A stretch of 64,000 nt of DNA, taken from the NCBI RefSeq assembly GCF_007828725.1, contig NZ_VIUW01000002.1, positions 372,001-436,000 of the forward strand. Reading direction: 5' to 3'. Below the pieces are notes generated by a model. That model saw only the letters and a list, made by a program, of their open reading frames with translations, searched no databases and had not been told where the DNA came from. Origin of the DNA: Marihabitans asiaticum. GTDB taxonomy: Bacteria > Actinomycetota > Actinomycetes > Actinomycetales > Dermatophilaceae. A program made the position numbers and the translations under genes. Shown one piece after another: positions 7,999-16,870 of the stretch (positions are counted from its first letter, which is position 1; every line of letters starts with the position of its first letter).

Positions 7999-8926
7999 GA
8001 GTGGGATGGTGATCGCTGCTGTGGGGTGGGCCGGGGTGGCCGGCATCCTCCTGTGCGCTCTGGCCTACGTCGCGGTGACTCTCGATGCCGTGCTCTCGGC
8101 CCGGCAGCTGGGTGTGCGCGGCGGGTGGACCGCGCCACTGAGCCGCGCTGCGCGGCTGTTGCGGCAACGCCAACGCACCACCGTGGCCGCGGACACCCTG
8201 CTGTGGCGAGTCGGTGGCGCCGGGATGTTCATCGGCGCGTTCTTGATCGTCGCGGTCATCCCGATGGGCCGGTGGGTGCTGGCCGATCCCGATGTGGGCA
8301 TCGTGTGGTTCAACGTCGTCGACGTCATGGTCTGGGCCCTGGTGTGGCTGACCGGGTGGGGCGCAAACTCCACCCACAGCCTGGTGGGCGGCTACCGCTT
8401 CCTGGCCCACGGACTGGCCTACGAGCTGCCGCTGATGTTCGCCCTGGTCGCTCCGGCGATCGCCGCCGGCAGCCTGGGTGTCGGGGATGTGGTGGCCGCC
8501 CAGGACGGCCTGTGGTTCGTCGTGTGGATGCCGGTGGCCTTCCTCGTCTACCTAGTGGGCGTGACGGGGTTCTCCGTGTGGGGACCGTTCGCTCCCGCGC
8601 TGGCAGCAGACATCGCCGGTGGGGTGCTGGCCGAGCTCTCGGCCGTGGACCGTCTCGTCTTCCAGGCCGGGCGCTACCTGTTCCTGGTGGCTGGAGCAGC
8701 CTTCTCGGTGCCGCTGTTCCTGGGCGGTGGCTCCGGGCCGGTGTTGCCCGGCTGGGCCTGGGTGCTGGTCAAGACCGTGGCTGTGCTGGCCGTGCTGGTG
8801 TGGCTGCGCCGAAAGGTTCCGCTGGTGCGCCCGGACCGGTTCATGGAGATCGGGTGGATGGTGCTGCTCCCCGCGGTCGTGGTCCAGGACCTGCTCGTGT
8901 CCCTCATCGTCGTGTCGGGAGGTTGA
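7991..8926 (+). CDS. nuoH: NADH-quinone oxidoreductase subunit H-like (NuoH)
   Basis: Multi-helix membrane subunit of 311 residues, at the usual length. It keeps GWGANSTHSLVGG followed by FLAHGLAYELPL, the NuoH core. The cytoplasmic loop that in complex I reads close to PFDLPEAESELV and forms the acidic E-channel and quinone chamber here reads PFAPALAADIAGG, with almost all acids gone. ATG at 7991 overlaps the upstream gene by 8 bp and nuoJ starts 4 bp later. It most likely anchors the fusion protein to the pumping subunits. Confidence 0.9.
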   Translation: MPESGMVIAAVGWAGVAGILLCALAYVAVTLDAVLSARQLGVRGGWTAPLSRAARLLRQRQRTTVAADTLLWRVGGAGMFIGAFLIVAVIPMGRWVLADPDVGIVWFNVVDVMVWALVWLTGWGANSTHSLVGGYRFLAHGLAYELPLMFALVAPAIAAGSLGVGDVVAAQDGLWFVVWMPVAFLVYLVGVTGFSVWGPFAPALAADIAGGVLAELSAVDRLVFQAGRYLFLVAGAAFSVPLFLGGGSGPVLPGWAWVLVKTVAVLAVLVWLRRKVPLVRPDRFMEIGWMVLLPAVVVQDLLVSLIVVSGG

Positions 8927-8929
8927 GCC

Positions 8930-9493
8930 GTGCTGACCGGAGTGGCGTTCTGGGTGCTGGCCGTGGTGGCCGTGGCCGCGGGCGTGGCCGTGTTCGTGGT
9001 GGACTCCATGGCACGAGCCACGTACGCCCTGGCCCTGTCGTTCATCGCCGTGGGAGTGCAGATCCTCCTGCTGGAGCAGGGCTACCTGGGGCTCATCACG
9101 ATCCTGATGATGGTGATGGAGATGGCGGTGATGGCCATCTACATGGTGATGTTCATGGGGATGAATCCCGCGCTGATGCCCATGGACATGACCCACGGGA
9201 AGAAGACGGCGATTGGTGCATCGGTCGGAGCCTTCGTGCTGCTGGCCAGTGGTGCGCTGCTCATCCCCTGGCCACAGCGCCGTGGCGCCGTTCCCGAGGA
9301 TCTCACCCGCGCGCTCGGTCTGGAGATCATGGGCGAGAAGATGTTGGTCATGGCCGTGCTGGGTCCGGTCATGGTCGCGACCATCGTGGCCGGGGTGGTC
9401 CTGGCTGCCCACCGCAGCCGCTATGACCGGTTCGGCGATGATCTGCGCCGCCGCCCGGCCGACGATCCCCAGCCGGGGGGTGTGGGCCGGTGA
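8930..9493 (+). CDS. nuoJ: NADH-quinone oxidoreductase subunit J-like (NuoJ), Met-rich
   Basis: Five-helix membrane subunit of 187 residues, GTG start 3 bp after the nuoH stop. The third helix and following loop (residues about 60-87) hold twelve Met in 28 residues, for example MMVMEMAVMAIYMVMFMG, where ordinary NuoJ has Val, Leu and Gly. This is the helix that twists in the complex I cycle. The Met enrichment is directly visible; a link to Cu(I) is inference. The C-terminal tail is polar and charged. The stop overlaps the nuoK start (GTGA). Confidence 0.85.
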   Translation: MLTGVAFWVLAVVAVAAGVAVFVVDSMARATYALALSFIAVGVQILLLEQGYLGLITILMMVMEMAVMAIYMVMFMGMNPALMPMDMTHGKKTAIGASVGAFVLLASGALLIPWPQRRGAVPEDLTRALGLEIMGEKMLVMAVLGPVMVATIVAGVVLAAHRSRYDRFGDDLRRRPADDPQPGGVGR

Positions 9494-9792
9494 CCCTCGA
9501 GGCTGTGCTGGTGGTGGCTGCCGCCCTGTTCGCGGTGGGCCTGTATGGCGCCCTGTCCCAGCAGGTCGTGGTGATGGTGATGATGGGCTTGGAGCTGATG
9601 ATCAACGGGGTGCTCCTGGCTGCCGCCGGGTTCTGGCTCTTCCTGGCCCCGGATCCGACCGGGCAGGTCTTGCTGCTGGTGGTGCTGGCCGCGATGACGG
9701 TGGAGATGGCCATGGGCTTCGCGGTGGCCACGCTGCTGCACCGACGGCGCCAGACGGACATGACCGACATGGCCGAAGAGCTGTCCGGATGA
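9490..9792 (+). CDS. nuoK: NADH-quinone oxidoreductase subunit K-like (NuoK)
   Basis: Three-helix subunit of 100 residues, the normal length. Both buried acids of the proton path are present: Glu in MMGLELMINGV (helix 2) and Glu in AAMTVEMAMG (helix 3). GTG start overlaps the nuoJ stop, and its own stop overlaps the nuoL ATG, so translation is coupled throughout. Like NuoJ it is unusually rich in Met in helix 2 (VVVMVMMGLELM). Confidence 0.9.
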   Translation: MTLEAVLVVAAALFAVGLYGALSQQVVVMVMMGLELMINGVLLAAAGFWLFLAPDPTGQVLLLVVLAAMTVEMAMGFAVATLLHRRRQTDMTDMAEELSG

Positions 9793-11609
9793 GCGGGCCC
9801 CCGGCCGTCCTGCTGGCGATGGTGGTGCTCCCGGCCACCGTGGGTTGCGTGCTCGCCCTCGCCCGCCCGCGCCGCGGTGCGGTACCGATCGCGCTGGTGA
9901 CCTCAGGGCTCACGACTGTCTTGGCGTTCGCCGCTGCGCTGACTCGCCCGGCCGTGTCGTACCCCTTCGTCGTTGGTGCTGACTTCGCGCTGGACGTCGA
10001 CGCTCTCGCGGCGCTGGTCGTGCCGATGATCGCCACCGTGACCTTCCTGGTCCTCGTCTTCTCGGCCGGGAACATTCGGGAGTCCCGGGGTCGCTTCCAC
10101 GGGCTGATGCTCATCTTCGCGGCGGCCGCCCTGGTCACGGCGACCGCCGCCAGCATCCCGGCGCTGCTGTTCGCCTGGGAGGTGATGGGCGCGACTTCCT
10201 ACGCCCTGATCGGCTTCTGGTGGCGAGATGTCGACCGTGTCTCAGCAGGCCTCACTGCCTTCATCACGACTCGCACGGCCGACCTGGGCCTCTACGTCGC
10301 CGCGGGCGCCGCCTTGGCCGGCGGGACGGGGATGGCCCTGGCCGACCTGCCGGCCGGGCAGGGGCCGTGGCGGGATGTCGCCGCCGCCGGGGTCGTGGTG
10401 GCGGCACTGGGCAAGGCAGCGCAGCTGCCCTTCTCCTTCTGGCTCTCCGGAGCAATGAAAGGACCCAGCCCGGTCAGCGCGCTGCTGCACTCCGCAGCGA
10501 TGGTCGCCATGGGTGGCTACCTGCTGTTGCGCGTGGAGCCCCTGCTGGCCGCGACCGGGTGGGCCGGGCCGCTGACCGCGTGGGTCGGCGTGCTCACGGC
10601 GGTGCTCATGGGGCTCGTGGCGTTGGCACAGCGGGATCTCAAGCAGTTGTTGGCCGCTTCCACGGCCGCCCAGCTGGGCTTCGTGGTGCTCGCTGCCGGT
10701 GTCGGCGCGGTCGGTGGCGGCGCCGCCCACTTGGTGGCGCACGCCTCGGTCAAGGCCCTACTGTTCCTGGCCGCGGGCGCCTGGCTGACCGCGTTGGGGA
10801 CCGAGGACCTTAGGCAACTGCGGGGCGTCGCCCGTCGGTGGCCGGTCGTGGGGGTGGCCGCGAGCGTGGCGGCGCTGGCTCTGGCCGGGATCGCACCGCT
10901 GTCCCTGTGGGCGACCAAGGATGCCGTGCTCACGGCCGCGCTCGAGTCATCCCCGTGGCTCTACGCCGCAGGGCTACTGGCCGCGGCATTGTCGGCTGCC
11001 TATGCCGGCAAGGCCCTGTGGGCGATCTGGCGGCGCGGCGCCCGCGCCGACGACACCGGCGGGGTCAGCACCCTGGAGCAGGCGCCGCTGGTCCTGCTCG
11101 CCGTGGGTGCAGCCGTACTGGGTGTGCTCGCCCTGCCCCCGATCAGTGGCATGCTCGCCGACGCATTGGGCGGTCACGGGCAGGTCCCAATCGTCGAGCT
11201 GGCCGTCTCTGCCGTGATCGCGGCGATCGTGCTGCTGCTGATGCTGCGACTGCGTACCCCCGCGCCGAGATGGGCTCGGCGGTGGCTGGGGCTGGAAGCG
11301 GCGGCGCAGGCCGTCGTGGTGCGCCCGTCCTTGACCGTGGCGCACGCTCTGGCGCGGTTCGACGACCACGTCCTGGACCGGGCCGTGAATGCCGTGGCCG
11401 GGTCGGTCCCCGTGCTGGCGCGGTCAGCTGCCCGCGTCGATGACCACGTGCTGGACCGGGCCGTGGTGGCCGTCGCCGGACGGGTCCGCCGACTCGGGCA
11501 CCTGGCGCGGGCCCCGCAGACCGGCGCCATCCACCAGTACTTCCTCCAGACCGTGGCGGTACTGGCCGCCGGCGCCGTGGTCTGGTCCGTCTACGCCGTG
11601 ATGGGTTGA
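9789..11609 (+). CDS. nuoL: NADH-quinone oxidoreductase subunit L-like (NuoL)
   Basis: Antiporter-like proton channel subunit, 606 residues from the ATG at 9789. It keeps the helix-5 Glu (FAWEVMGATSYALIGFWW), the helix-7 Lys (LGKAAQLPFSFWLSGAM) and the helix-8 His region (PVSALLHSAAMV). A second Lys (AYAGKALW) marks helix 12. The C-terminal arm carries an internal duplication: DDHVLDRAVNAVAG and DDHVLDRAVVAVAG about 30 residues apart, before the last helix TGAIHQYFLQTVAV. Length and residues suggest a working ion channel. Confidence 0.93.
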   Translation: MSGPPAVLLAMVVLPATVGCVLALARPRRGAVPIALVTSGLTTVLAFAAALTRPAVSYPFVVGADFALDVDALAALVVPMIATVTFLVLVFSAGNIRESRGRFHGLMLIFAAAALVTATAASIPALLFAWEVMGATSYALIGFWWRDVDRVSAGLTAFITTRTADLGLYVAAGAALAGGTGMALADLPAGQGPWRDVAAAGVVVAALGKAAQLPFSFWLSGAMKGPSPVSALLHSAAMVAMGGYLLLRVEPLLAATGWAGPLTAWVGVLTAVLMGLVALAQRDLKQLLAASTAAQLGFVVLAAGVGAVGGGAAHLVAHASVKALLFLAAGAWLTALGTEDLRQLRGVARRWPVVGVAASVAALALAGIAPLSLWATKDAVLTAALESSPWLYAAGLLAAALSAAYAGKALWAIWRRGARADDTGGVSTLEQAPLVLLAVGAAVLGVLALPPISGMLADALGGHGQVPIVELAVSAVIAAIVLLLMLRLRTPAPRWARRWLGLEAAAQAVVVRPSLTVAHALARFDDHVLDRAVNAVAGSVPVLARSAARVDDHVLDRAVVAVAGRVRRLGHLARAPQTGAIHQYFLQTVAVLAAGAVVWSVYAVMG

Positions 11610-13102
11610 GCATGCTGAGTCTGATCGTCTTCCTTCCCCTGGCCGTCGCCGTAGTCGTGGCTGCGGTTCCCTCGCTCGGCGCCGCGGCTGCGCGGTGGGC
11701 GTGGGTCGCGGTCAGCGCCGTGGAGCTGGTGCTCGTCGGCGTGCTCTGGGCCGGGTATGAGGATCCGGGACCGAACGGGTTGGCGTTCGAGGAGCAGGTG
11801 CCTTGGATCCCGGGGGTCGGCAGCAGCTACCACGTCGGCGTGGACGGGCTCTCGTTGCCGCTGGTGGCCATGACGGCGGTCGTCTTCCTCGCGTGCGCCG
11901 TCTACGCCCTTCGGGACGGTGAGCGGCCCCGCGCGCAGACGGCTCTGTTCCTGTTCCTGCAGGGCGTGAGTCTCGGGGTGTTCGTGGCTGCCGACCTCAT
12001 CGTGTTCTTCGTCTTCTTCGATCTGTCCATCGTGGGCATGTACTTCGTGATCGCCGGCTGGGGTCACGGGAATGCCGCCCGGTCGGCACTGAAGTTCTTC
12101 CTCTACACCTTCCTGGGGTCCCTCGCCCTCCTGCTGGGCTTCATCGGCCTCTACGTGGCCTCGGACCCACACACCTTCGACATCCTCGAGCTCGTCGCGG
12201 CCACGCCGCTGGAGGACAACCCGCTGGCCGGCGGGCTGGTGTTGGCGGCGATCCTGGTGGGTCTGGCCGTGAAGACCCCCACCGTGCCCTTCCACACCTG
12301 GCTGCCCCCCGCCCACACCGACGCCCCGGCCACGGGCTCGGCGGTGCTGGCTGGTGTGCTGCTGAAGATGGGCACCTATGGCTTCGTGCGCATCGCCATG
12401 CCGATCCTGCCCGAGGCGTGGCGCGGGTGGGCCTGGGTGATCGTGGTGGTCGGCATCGTCTCCGTCCTGTACGGAGCGTTCGTGGCACTGGCCCAGACCA
12501 ACCTCAAACGCATGATCGCCTACACCTCCGTAAACCACATGGGCTACATCATCCTCGCCCTGGGTGCGGTCGGCCTCATCGCCGGTGACACCGCCCAGGC
12601 CCGTTCGGTGGCAGTTACCGGCGCGGTCGTGCAGATGGTCAGCCATGGGCTGATCACCGCCGCGCTCTTCCTCCTGGCCGGGGTGATGCGCACCCGCGCC
12701 GGCACCTACGACATGGGCGCCTACGGTGGCCTGGCCACACCCGCGCCGCGTTTCGCGGCACTGTTCGCGATCGCGGCCTTCGCCTCCCTGGGCCTGCCCG
12801 GGCTGTCCGGGTTCATCGCTGAGTTCCAGATCTTTGCCGGCAGCATCGCCGTCGCTCCCGTCACCGCGATCGCTCTGCCGGGCATCCTGATCACCGCCGC
12901 CCTCTTCCTGTTAGCGCTGCAGCGAGTCTTCACCGGCCCCACGCAGGGCCAGTCGCCCGGGTTCGCGGACCTGCACGGTCGAGAGCTGTGGTCGGTTGGT
13001 CCATTGCTGGCCCTGTCCCTGCTCATCGGGGTGCTACCGCAGGTGCTGCTCGGGGTGATTGAGCCGGCTTCGGCCGCCCTCGTCGATCTGGTCGGCAGGT
13101 AA
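11606..13102 (+). CDS. nuoM: NADH-quinone oxidoreductase subunit M-like (NuoM)
   Basis: Antiporter-like subunit of 498 residues. Start either TTG 11606 (overlapping the nuoL stop) or ATG 11612. The helix-5 acid is Asp instead of the usual Glu (FFVFFDLSIVGMYFVI). The helix-7 Lys and its loop are intact (VKTPTVPFHTWLPPAHTDAP), as is LAGVLLKMGTYGFVRI and the later Lys in LKRMIAYTSVNHMGYI. Next gene begins 3 bp after the stop. It most likely carries one proton path of the membrane arm. Confidence 0.93.
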   Translation: MSMLSLIVFLPLAVAVVVAAVPSLGAAAARWAWVAVSAVELVLVGVLWAGYEDPGPNGLAFEEQVPWIPGVGSSYHVGVDGLSLPLVAMTAVVFLACAVYALRDGERPRAQTALFLFLQGVSLGVFVAADLIVFFVFFDLSIVGMYFVIAGWGHGNAARSALKFFLYTFLGSLALLLGFIGLYVASDPHTFDILELVAATPLEDNPLAGGLVLAAILVGLAVKTPTVPFHTWLPPAHTDAPATGSAVLAGVLLKMGTYGFVRIAMPILPEAWRGWAWVIVVVGIVSVLYGAFVALAQTNLKRMIAYTSVNHMGYIILALGAVGLIAGDTAQARSVAVTGAVVQMVSHGLITAALFLLAGVMRTRAGTYDMGAYGGLATPAPRFAALFAIAAFASLGLPGLSGFIAEFQIFAGSIAVAPVTAIALPGILITAALFLLALQRVFTGPTQGQSPGFADLHGRELWSVGPLLALSLLIGVLPQVLLGVIEPASAALVDLVGR

Positions 13103-13104
13103 CC

Positions 13105-14535
13105 GTGGACGCCTCGATGCAGATGCAACCGGCACTGCTACTCCCGGAGATATTCACCTTCCTCGGTGGCCTGGTCGTCCTGCTGGGCGGGTCCTTCCTC
13201 CCCCGGGACCGTCAGTGGATCGCCCGCGCCGTGGCCGCCCTCGCGCTGCTGGGTGCCGCGACCGCGGCGGCCTTGGCCATGGCGGGGCCCGCGCAGACCG
13301 CATTCTCGGGAACCTTTGCCGTGGACACCGCCACCGGCGCCGCCCGGGTGATCGCCGCACTGGCCACCCTGCTGGTCCTGGGCGTGGCCTCCGGGGAGAT
13401 CGCCGACTCCCCGCGGGAGTCCGACACCTACGCGTTGCTGCTCTTCGCCACCACCGGGGTCATGGTCCTGGCCGGGACCACCGATCTGCTCGTGCTCATC
13501 GTCGGATTCCTGCTGGCCAGCATTCCCTTGTACGGGATCGTGGGCCTGACCGGCGGTCGCTCCGGGGCCGAGGCCGCCATGAAGACCTACCTCATGGGCG
13601 CGCTGTCCGGGATCCTGCTCATGCTCGGCGTCACCCTCCTCTACGCCCTGACCGGCGCCACCGACTACACCCAACTCAAGGACGAACTACCTGGCGCCCC
13701 GGCCGCAGCCGTGGGCGCAGGCGTGCTGTGCGTGCTCACCGGGCTGCTCTTCAAGGCCGGCGGAGCGCCCGTCCACTTCTGGATCCCCGACGCCGCACAA
13801 GGCACCGGCGTGACCGCCGCGACCTTCTTGACCACCGTGCCCAAGATCGGAGCACTGGTGGCCATCTACCGGTTCGTGGCCACGATCTCAGCCGGGAACG
13901 AGACATGGTTGATCGTCGCGGCAGTCCTGGCCACGGCCTCGATGCTCCAGGGCAACCTCGCCGCCTACTGGCAGCGTGATCCTCGCCGGCTGCTGGGCTG
14001 GTCAACCGTGGCCCAGGTCGGGTTCCTCCTCGTTCCTGTGGCCGCCGTCGGCCGCAGTGACCTTGCCCTGCCCTCGCTGCTGTTCTATCTCGCCGCCTAC
14101 GCCCTGACCAACGTGGCCGCCTTCGCGGTCACCGCGGCCCTTCCCGAGCGCCGAGACCTGACCGCCTACCGCGGGCTGGTCCACGAACGCCCCGGGCTCG
14201 CACTCGCCCTGCTGGTCGCACTGCTCGGCCTAGTGGGCACCCCACCGACGGCCGTGTTCGTCGGCAAGCTCACCACCACCACCGCCGCTTGGGACGGTGG
14301 ACACAGCTGGCTGGCCCTGCTCGTGATGCTCAACAGCCTGCTCAGCCTCTTCTACTACCTCCGCTGGTTCGGTCCCGTCTTCGCCCGCCCCACCCAGGAA
14401 TCCGCGACCCGTCGCCGCACGGGCGGGGACGCCTGGGCTGCCGCCACCGCCGGTGTCGCCGCCACCGCGAGCCTGGCCCTCGGGGTCCTCGCAGACCCCC
14501 TGTGGACGGCCCTGGCGACGTCCCCACTGCTGTGA
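13105..14535 (+). CDS. nuoN: NADH-quinone oxidoreductase subunit N-like (NuoN)
   Basis: Last gene of the operon, 476 residues, GTG start. Contains the NuoN helix-7 Lys (GLLFKAGGAPVHFWIPDAAQ) and the helix-8 Lys (LTTVPKIGALVAIYRF), then the later WSTVAQVGFLLVPVAAVG region. With L and M it completes three antiporter-like channels. After the stop there are 157 bp with no gene, then an IS3-family element. No nuoC, E, F, G or I is found anywhere in the window. Confidence 0.93.
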   Translation: MDASMQMQPALLLPEIFTFLGGLVVLLGGSFLPRDRQWIARAVAALALLGAATAAALAMAGPAQTAFSGTFAVDTATGAARVIAALATLLVLGVASGEIADSPRESDTYALLLFATTGVMVLAGTTDLLVLIVGFLLASIPLYGIVGLTGGRSGAEAAMKTYLMGALSGILLMLGVTLLYALTGATDYTQLKDELPGAPAAAVGAGVLCVLTGLLFKAGGAPVHFWIPDAAQGTGVTAATFLTTVPKIGALVAIYRFVATISAGNETWLIVAAVLATASMLQGNLAAYWQRDPRRLLGWSTVAQVGFLLVPVAAVGRSDLALPSLLFYLAAYALTNVAAFAVTAALPERRDLTAYRGLVHERPGLALALLVALLGLVGTPPTAVFVGKLTTTTAAWDGGHSWLALLVMLNSLLSLFYYLRWFGPVFARPTQESATRRRTGGDAWAAATAGVAATASLALGVLADPLWTALATSPLL

Positions 14536-14757
14536 TCGGGGCAGCTTGCGGTGCTGCGGCCATGATGGGCGACGACGAGCCAAGGAATGATGAGCCAATT
14601 GAACTGCTCAGCCCGCCCGGTAGCGGATCCCTGCGGTGATCGCGTGGCAACAACGAGCCGCGGCCCCGGTCCCTACCCGGGGGACTGGGGACTGCTGAAG
14701 ATCTGGTTGTCACTTTGACGTGCCCTATGGCTTGGTTACCCGTTGGCGTCTGCAGTC

Positions 14758-15618
14758 TCAGGCGGTGACGGTGGTGGTTTCGGAGCGTAGTTCGTATTCG
14801 ATCGGGGTGCGGTAGCCGATGCTGGAGTGGCGTCGTTGGCGGTTGTAGAAGATCTCGATGTACTCGAAGATCGCGTTGGCCAGCTCGACTCGCGTCTTCC
14901 ACTTCTTGCGGTTCAGCAGCTCGATCTGCATCGAGGACCAGAACGATTCCATCATTGCGTTGTCGAAGCCGTCGCCGACACTGCCGAAGGACGGCATCAG
15001 GCCCGCGGCGCGGATCTTGTCGCCGAAGGCCCACGAGGTGAACTGGACTCCGTGGTCGGCGTGGACGATCCCACCCGGTGCGGGCCGGCGGTTGCGGATG
15101 GCCATATCGAGGGCGTTGATGACCAGGGCGCTGTCTTGTCGGGTGTCGATCGACCAGCCCACGATCCGGCGGCTGTAGGCGTCGAGGACGGCGGCACAGA
15201 AGACCTTGCCCTCGCGGGTCGGGTGTTCGGTGATGTCGGTGACCCACAGCTCGTTCGGGGCCAGGCGGTGGAACTTGCGGTTGACCAGGTCCTCGCTGGT
15301 CACGACACCACGCAGCCGCTTGACTCGCGCCGGCCCTGGTAGGCCGTAGATCCCGGCCTGGGTCATGAGCACCGAGATCAGCCGCGAGCTGACCTGGACG
15401 TTCATCGCCATCGTTAGCTCAGCGTGGATGCGGCGGTAGCCGTAGGTACCGCGCGAGGCGACGTGGACCTCGCGGATCAGGCCGGTCAGCCACTCGCGGC
15501 GCAGTTGCGTGGCCGAGGTCGGCCGGTTCTTGTAGCGGTAGTAGCCGGGGCTGGAGACACCCAGCACCCGACAGCACTTCTTGACCGGGATGCCGGCGTC
15601 GACGAGGCGGTCGATCAC
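14758..15618 (-). CDS. IS3-family transposase, OrfB (DDE)
   Basis: Integrase-core part of the transposase, 286 residues. HTH_21 region GTYGYRRIHAEL (about residues 60-71), then the DDE core: Asp in LWVTDITEH, Asp in GGIVHADHGVQFTS, Glu in NAMMESFWSSMQIE, with the C-terminal FYNRQRRHSSIGY. It appears intact. Its start region overlaps the orfA stop (GTGA). The sequence CCCAAAAGGG just upstream is a likely minus-one slippage site that would make an OrfAB fusion, as in many IS3 elements. Confidence 0.93.
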   Translation of the reverse strand: MIDRLVDAGIPVKKCCRVLGVSSPGYYRYKNRPTSATQLRREWLTGLIREVHVASRGTYGYRRIHAELTMAMNVQVSSRLISVLMTQAGIYGLPGPARVKRLRGVVTSEDLVNRKFHRLAPNELWVTDITEHPTREGKVFCAAVLDAYSRRIVGWSIDTRQDSALVINALDMAIRNRRPAPGGIVHADHGVQFTSWAFGDKIRAAGLMPSFGSVGDGFDNAMMESFWSSMQIELLNRKKWKTRVELANAIFEYIEIFYNRQRRHSSIGYRTPIEYELRSETTTVTA

Positions 15619-15911
15619 CGGATGAACCCTTTTGGGTGCGGCTTCTCCTCCGCCAGGAACTTCGAGGCCGCACGGATGATCGCTAGCTCAGTTTCGAGCT
15701 CACGGATCCGTTTGCGCGCCGCCCGGAGCTCCGCGGACTCGGCGGTGGAGACCCCGGGACGCTCCCCGCGGTCGATGCGGTCCTGGCGGACCCAGGTGTG
15801 CAGACACCCGGCGCTGATGCCGAGCTCGTAGGCGACCTGCTTGATCTGCTTGCCGGCACGAACGAGCGCCACGGCGCGCTGACGAAACTCTGGCGGGTAG
15901 GGACGAGGCAT
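15615..15911 (-). CDS. IS3-family transposase, OrfA (HTH)
   Basis: Small DNA-binding protein of 98 residues: helix-turn-helix at about residues 8-40 (EFRQRAVALVRAG, then AYELGISAGCLHTWV) and a C-terminal leucine-zipper-like helix (RKRIRELETELAIIRAASKF). Such proteins bind the element ends and pair with OrfB. It is intact and ends inside the likely frameshift window shared with OrfB. Confidence 0.92.
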   Translation of the reverse strand: MPRPYPPEFRQRAVALVRAGKQIKQVAYELGISAGCLHTWVRQDRIDRGERPGVSTAESAELRAARKRIRELETELAIIRAASKFLAEEKPHPKGFIR

Positions 15912-15972
15912 GATGCACAGCCTTCCAAGAAGGCCCTGGGCCTTACCCCCGGATCTTGGACACGGGGTGTGA

Positions 15973-16870
15973 TTACGCGGCGGTTGGCAGCGTAGCGGCC
16001 CGGCGGGCCTCGTAGGTGGACGGGGAGAGGTAGCCGCACTAGCTGTGACGGCGGCGGGTGTTGTAGCGGACGAGCCATCTGAAGACCTGCCGGCGGCAGG
16101 TCAGCTCGTCGGGCCAGCAGGCGGTGTCTTGGAGGACCTCGCGCTTCATCGTGGCGTTGAACGACTCCGCGAGTGCGTTGTCGGCCGACGAGCCGAGGGC
16201 GCCCATCGACTGGGTGACGCCGAACTTCTTGCAGAGCTGGGCGTAGGCCTTGGAGCAGTAGACCGACCCGTGGTCGCTGTGGAAGATCGCGCCCTTGAGG
16301 CTGTCTCGGGTCGCGGCCGCGACGTTCAACGCTTCCTCGACGAGTTCGGCGCGCATGTGGTCGGCGATCGTCCAGCCGGCGAGCCGTCGGGAGTAGCAGT
16401 CGATCACGGCCGCCAGGTACAGGTTCGTCCCGTCCGCGAGCGGGAGGTAGGTGATGTCGCCGACGTAGCGCCGGTTGGGGCGCTCGGCGGTGAAGTCGCG
16501 CTGGAGCAGGTCGGGGTACTTCCGCCCCGACGGCTCGGGGATCGTGGTCCGCACCCGCCGCCTCTTCACATAGCCACGGATGCCCTCGGCCCGCATCACC
16601 CGCGCGACGCGCTTGTGGTTAACCCCGCTCACCGGCAGGGGTGTTGTCGTTGAGCTCGGCGGTGATCCGCGGCGCACCGCAAATGTTGTCCTCGGCGTGG
16701 ACGGCCCTGATCCGCTCCGCGAGCTCGGCATCGGCCCGAGCTCGCTCTTCGCGTGCCGGGGCTGCCTTGAGCCAGGCGTAGTAGGAGGAGCGCTCGATCT
16801 CGACGAGCTCGCACAGTCGCTTCACCTCGAAGGTGGCGGAGTTGTCGGCGACGAACTGGAAGCGACTCAC
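15973..16870 (-). pseudogene. IS3-family OrfB, frameshift plus nonsense
   Basis: Two disabling changes are visible. Near 16622 the sequence reads GAGCGGGGTTAACC; removing one G restores the family frame from AELNDNTPAGER into VNHKRVARVMRAEGI. At about 16036 a TAG follows NTRRRHS, after which the old frame continues GYLSPSTYEARRAATL to a TAA at 15973. The DDE residues themselves survive (DITYLPLAD, FHSDHGSVY, NALAESFNATMK). The element probably cannot move unaided. Confidence 0.88.

Larger units (their letters stand above)
14693..15962 (-). mobile_element. IS3-family element A
   Basis: Contains an orfA/orfB pair on the minus strand. Approximate ends are TGCTGAAGATCTGG at the left and, read from the right, TGTCCAAGATCCGG; ten of 14 bases agree. 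The right end overlaps the left inverted repeat of the neighbouring IS3-family element B, so the two abut or share an end. No clear target duplication was seen. Confidence 0.7.

Noticed and set aside
6436-8046. Long minus-strand frame opposite nuoA, the fusion gene and nuoH
   Set aside because: It is the antisense shadow of the GC-rich genes and the His/Met repeat; no ribosome site or family match.
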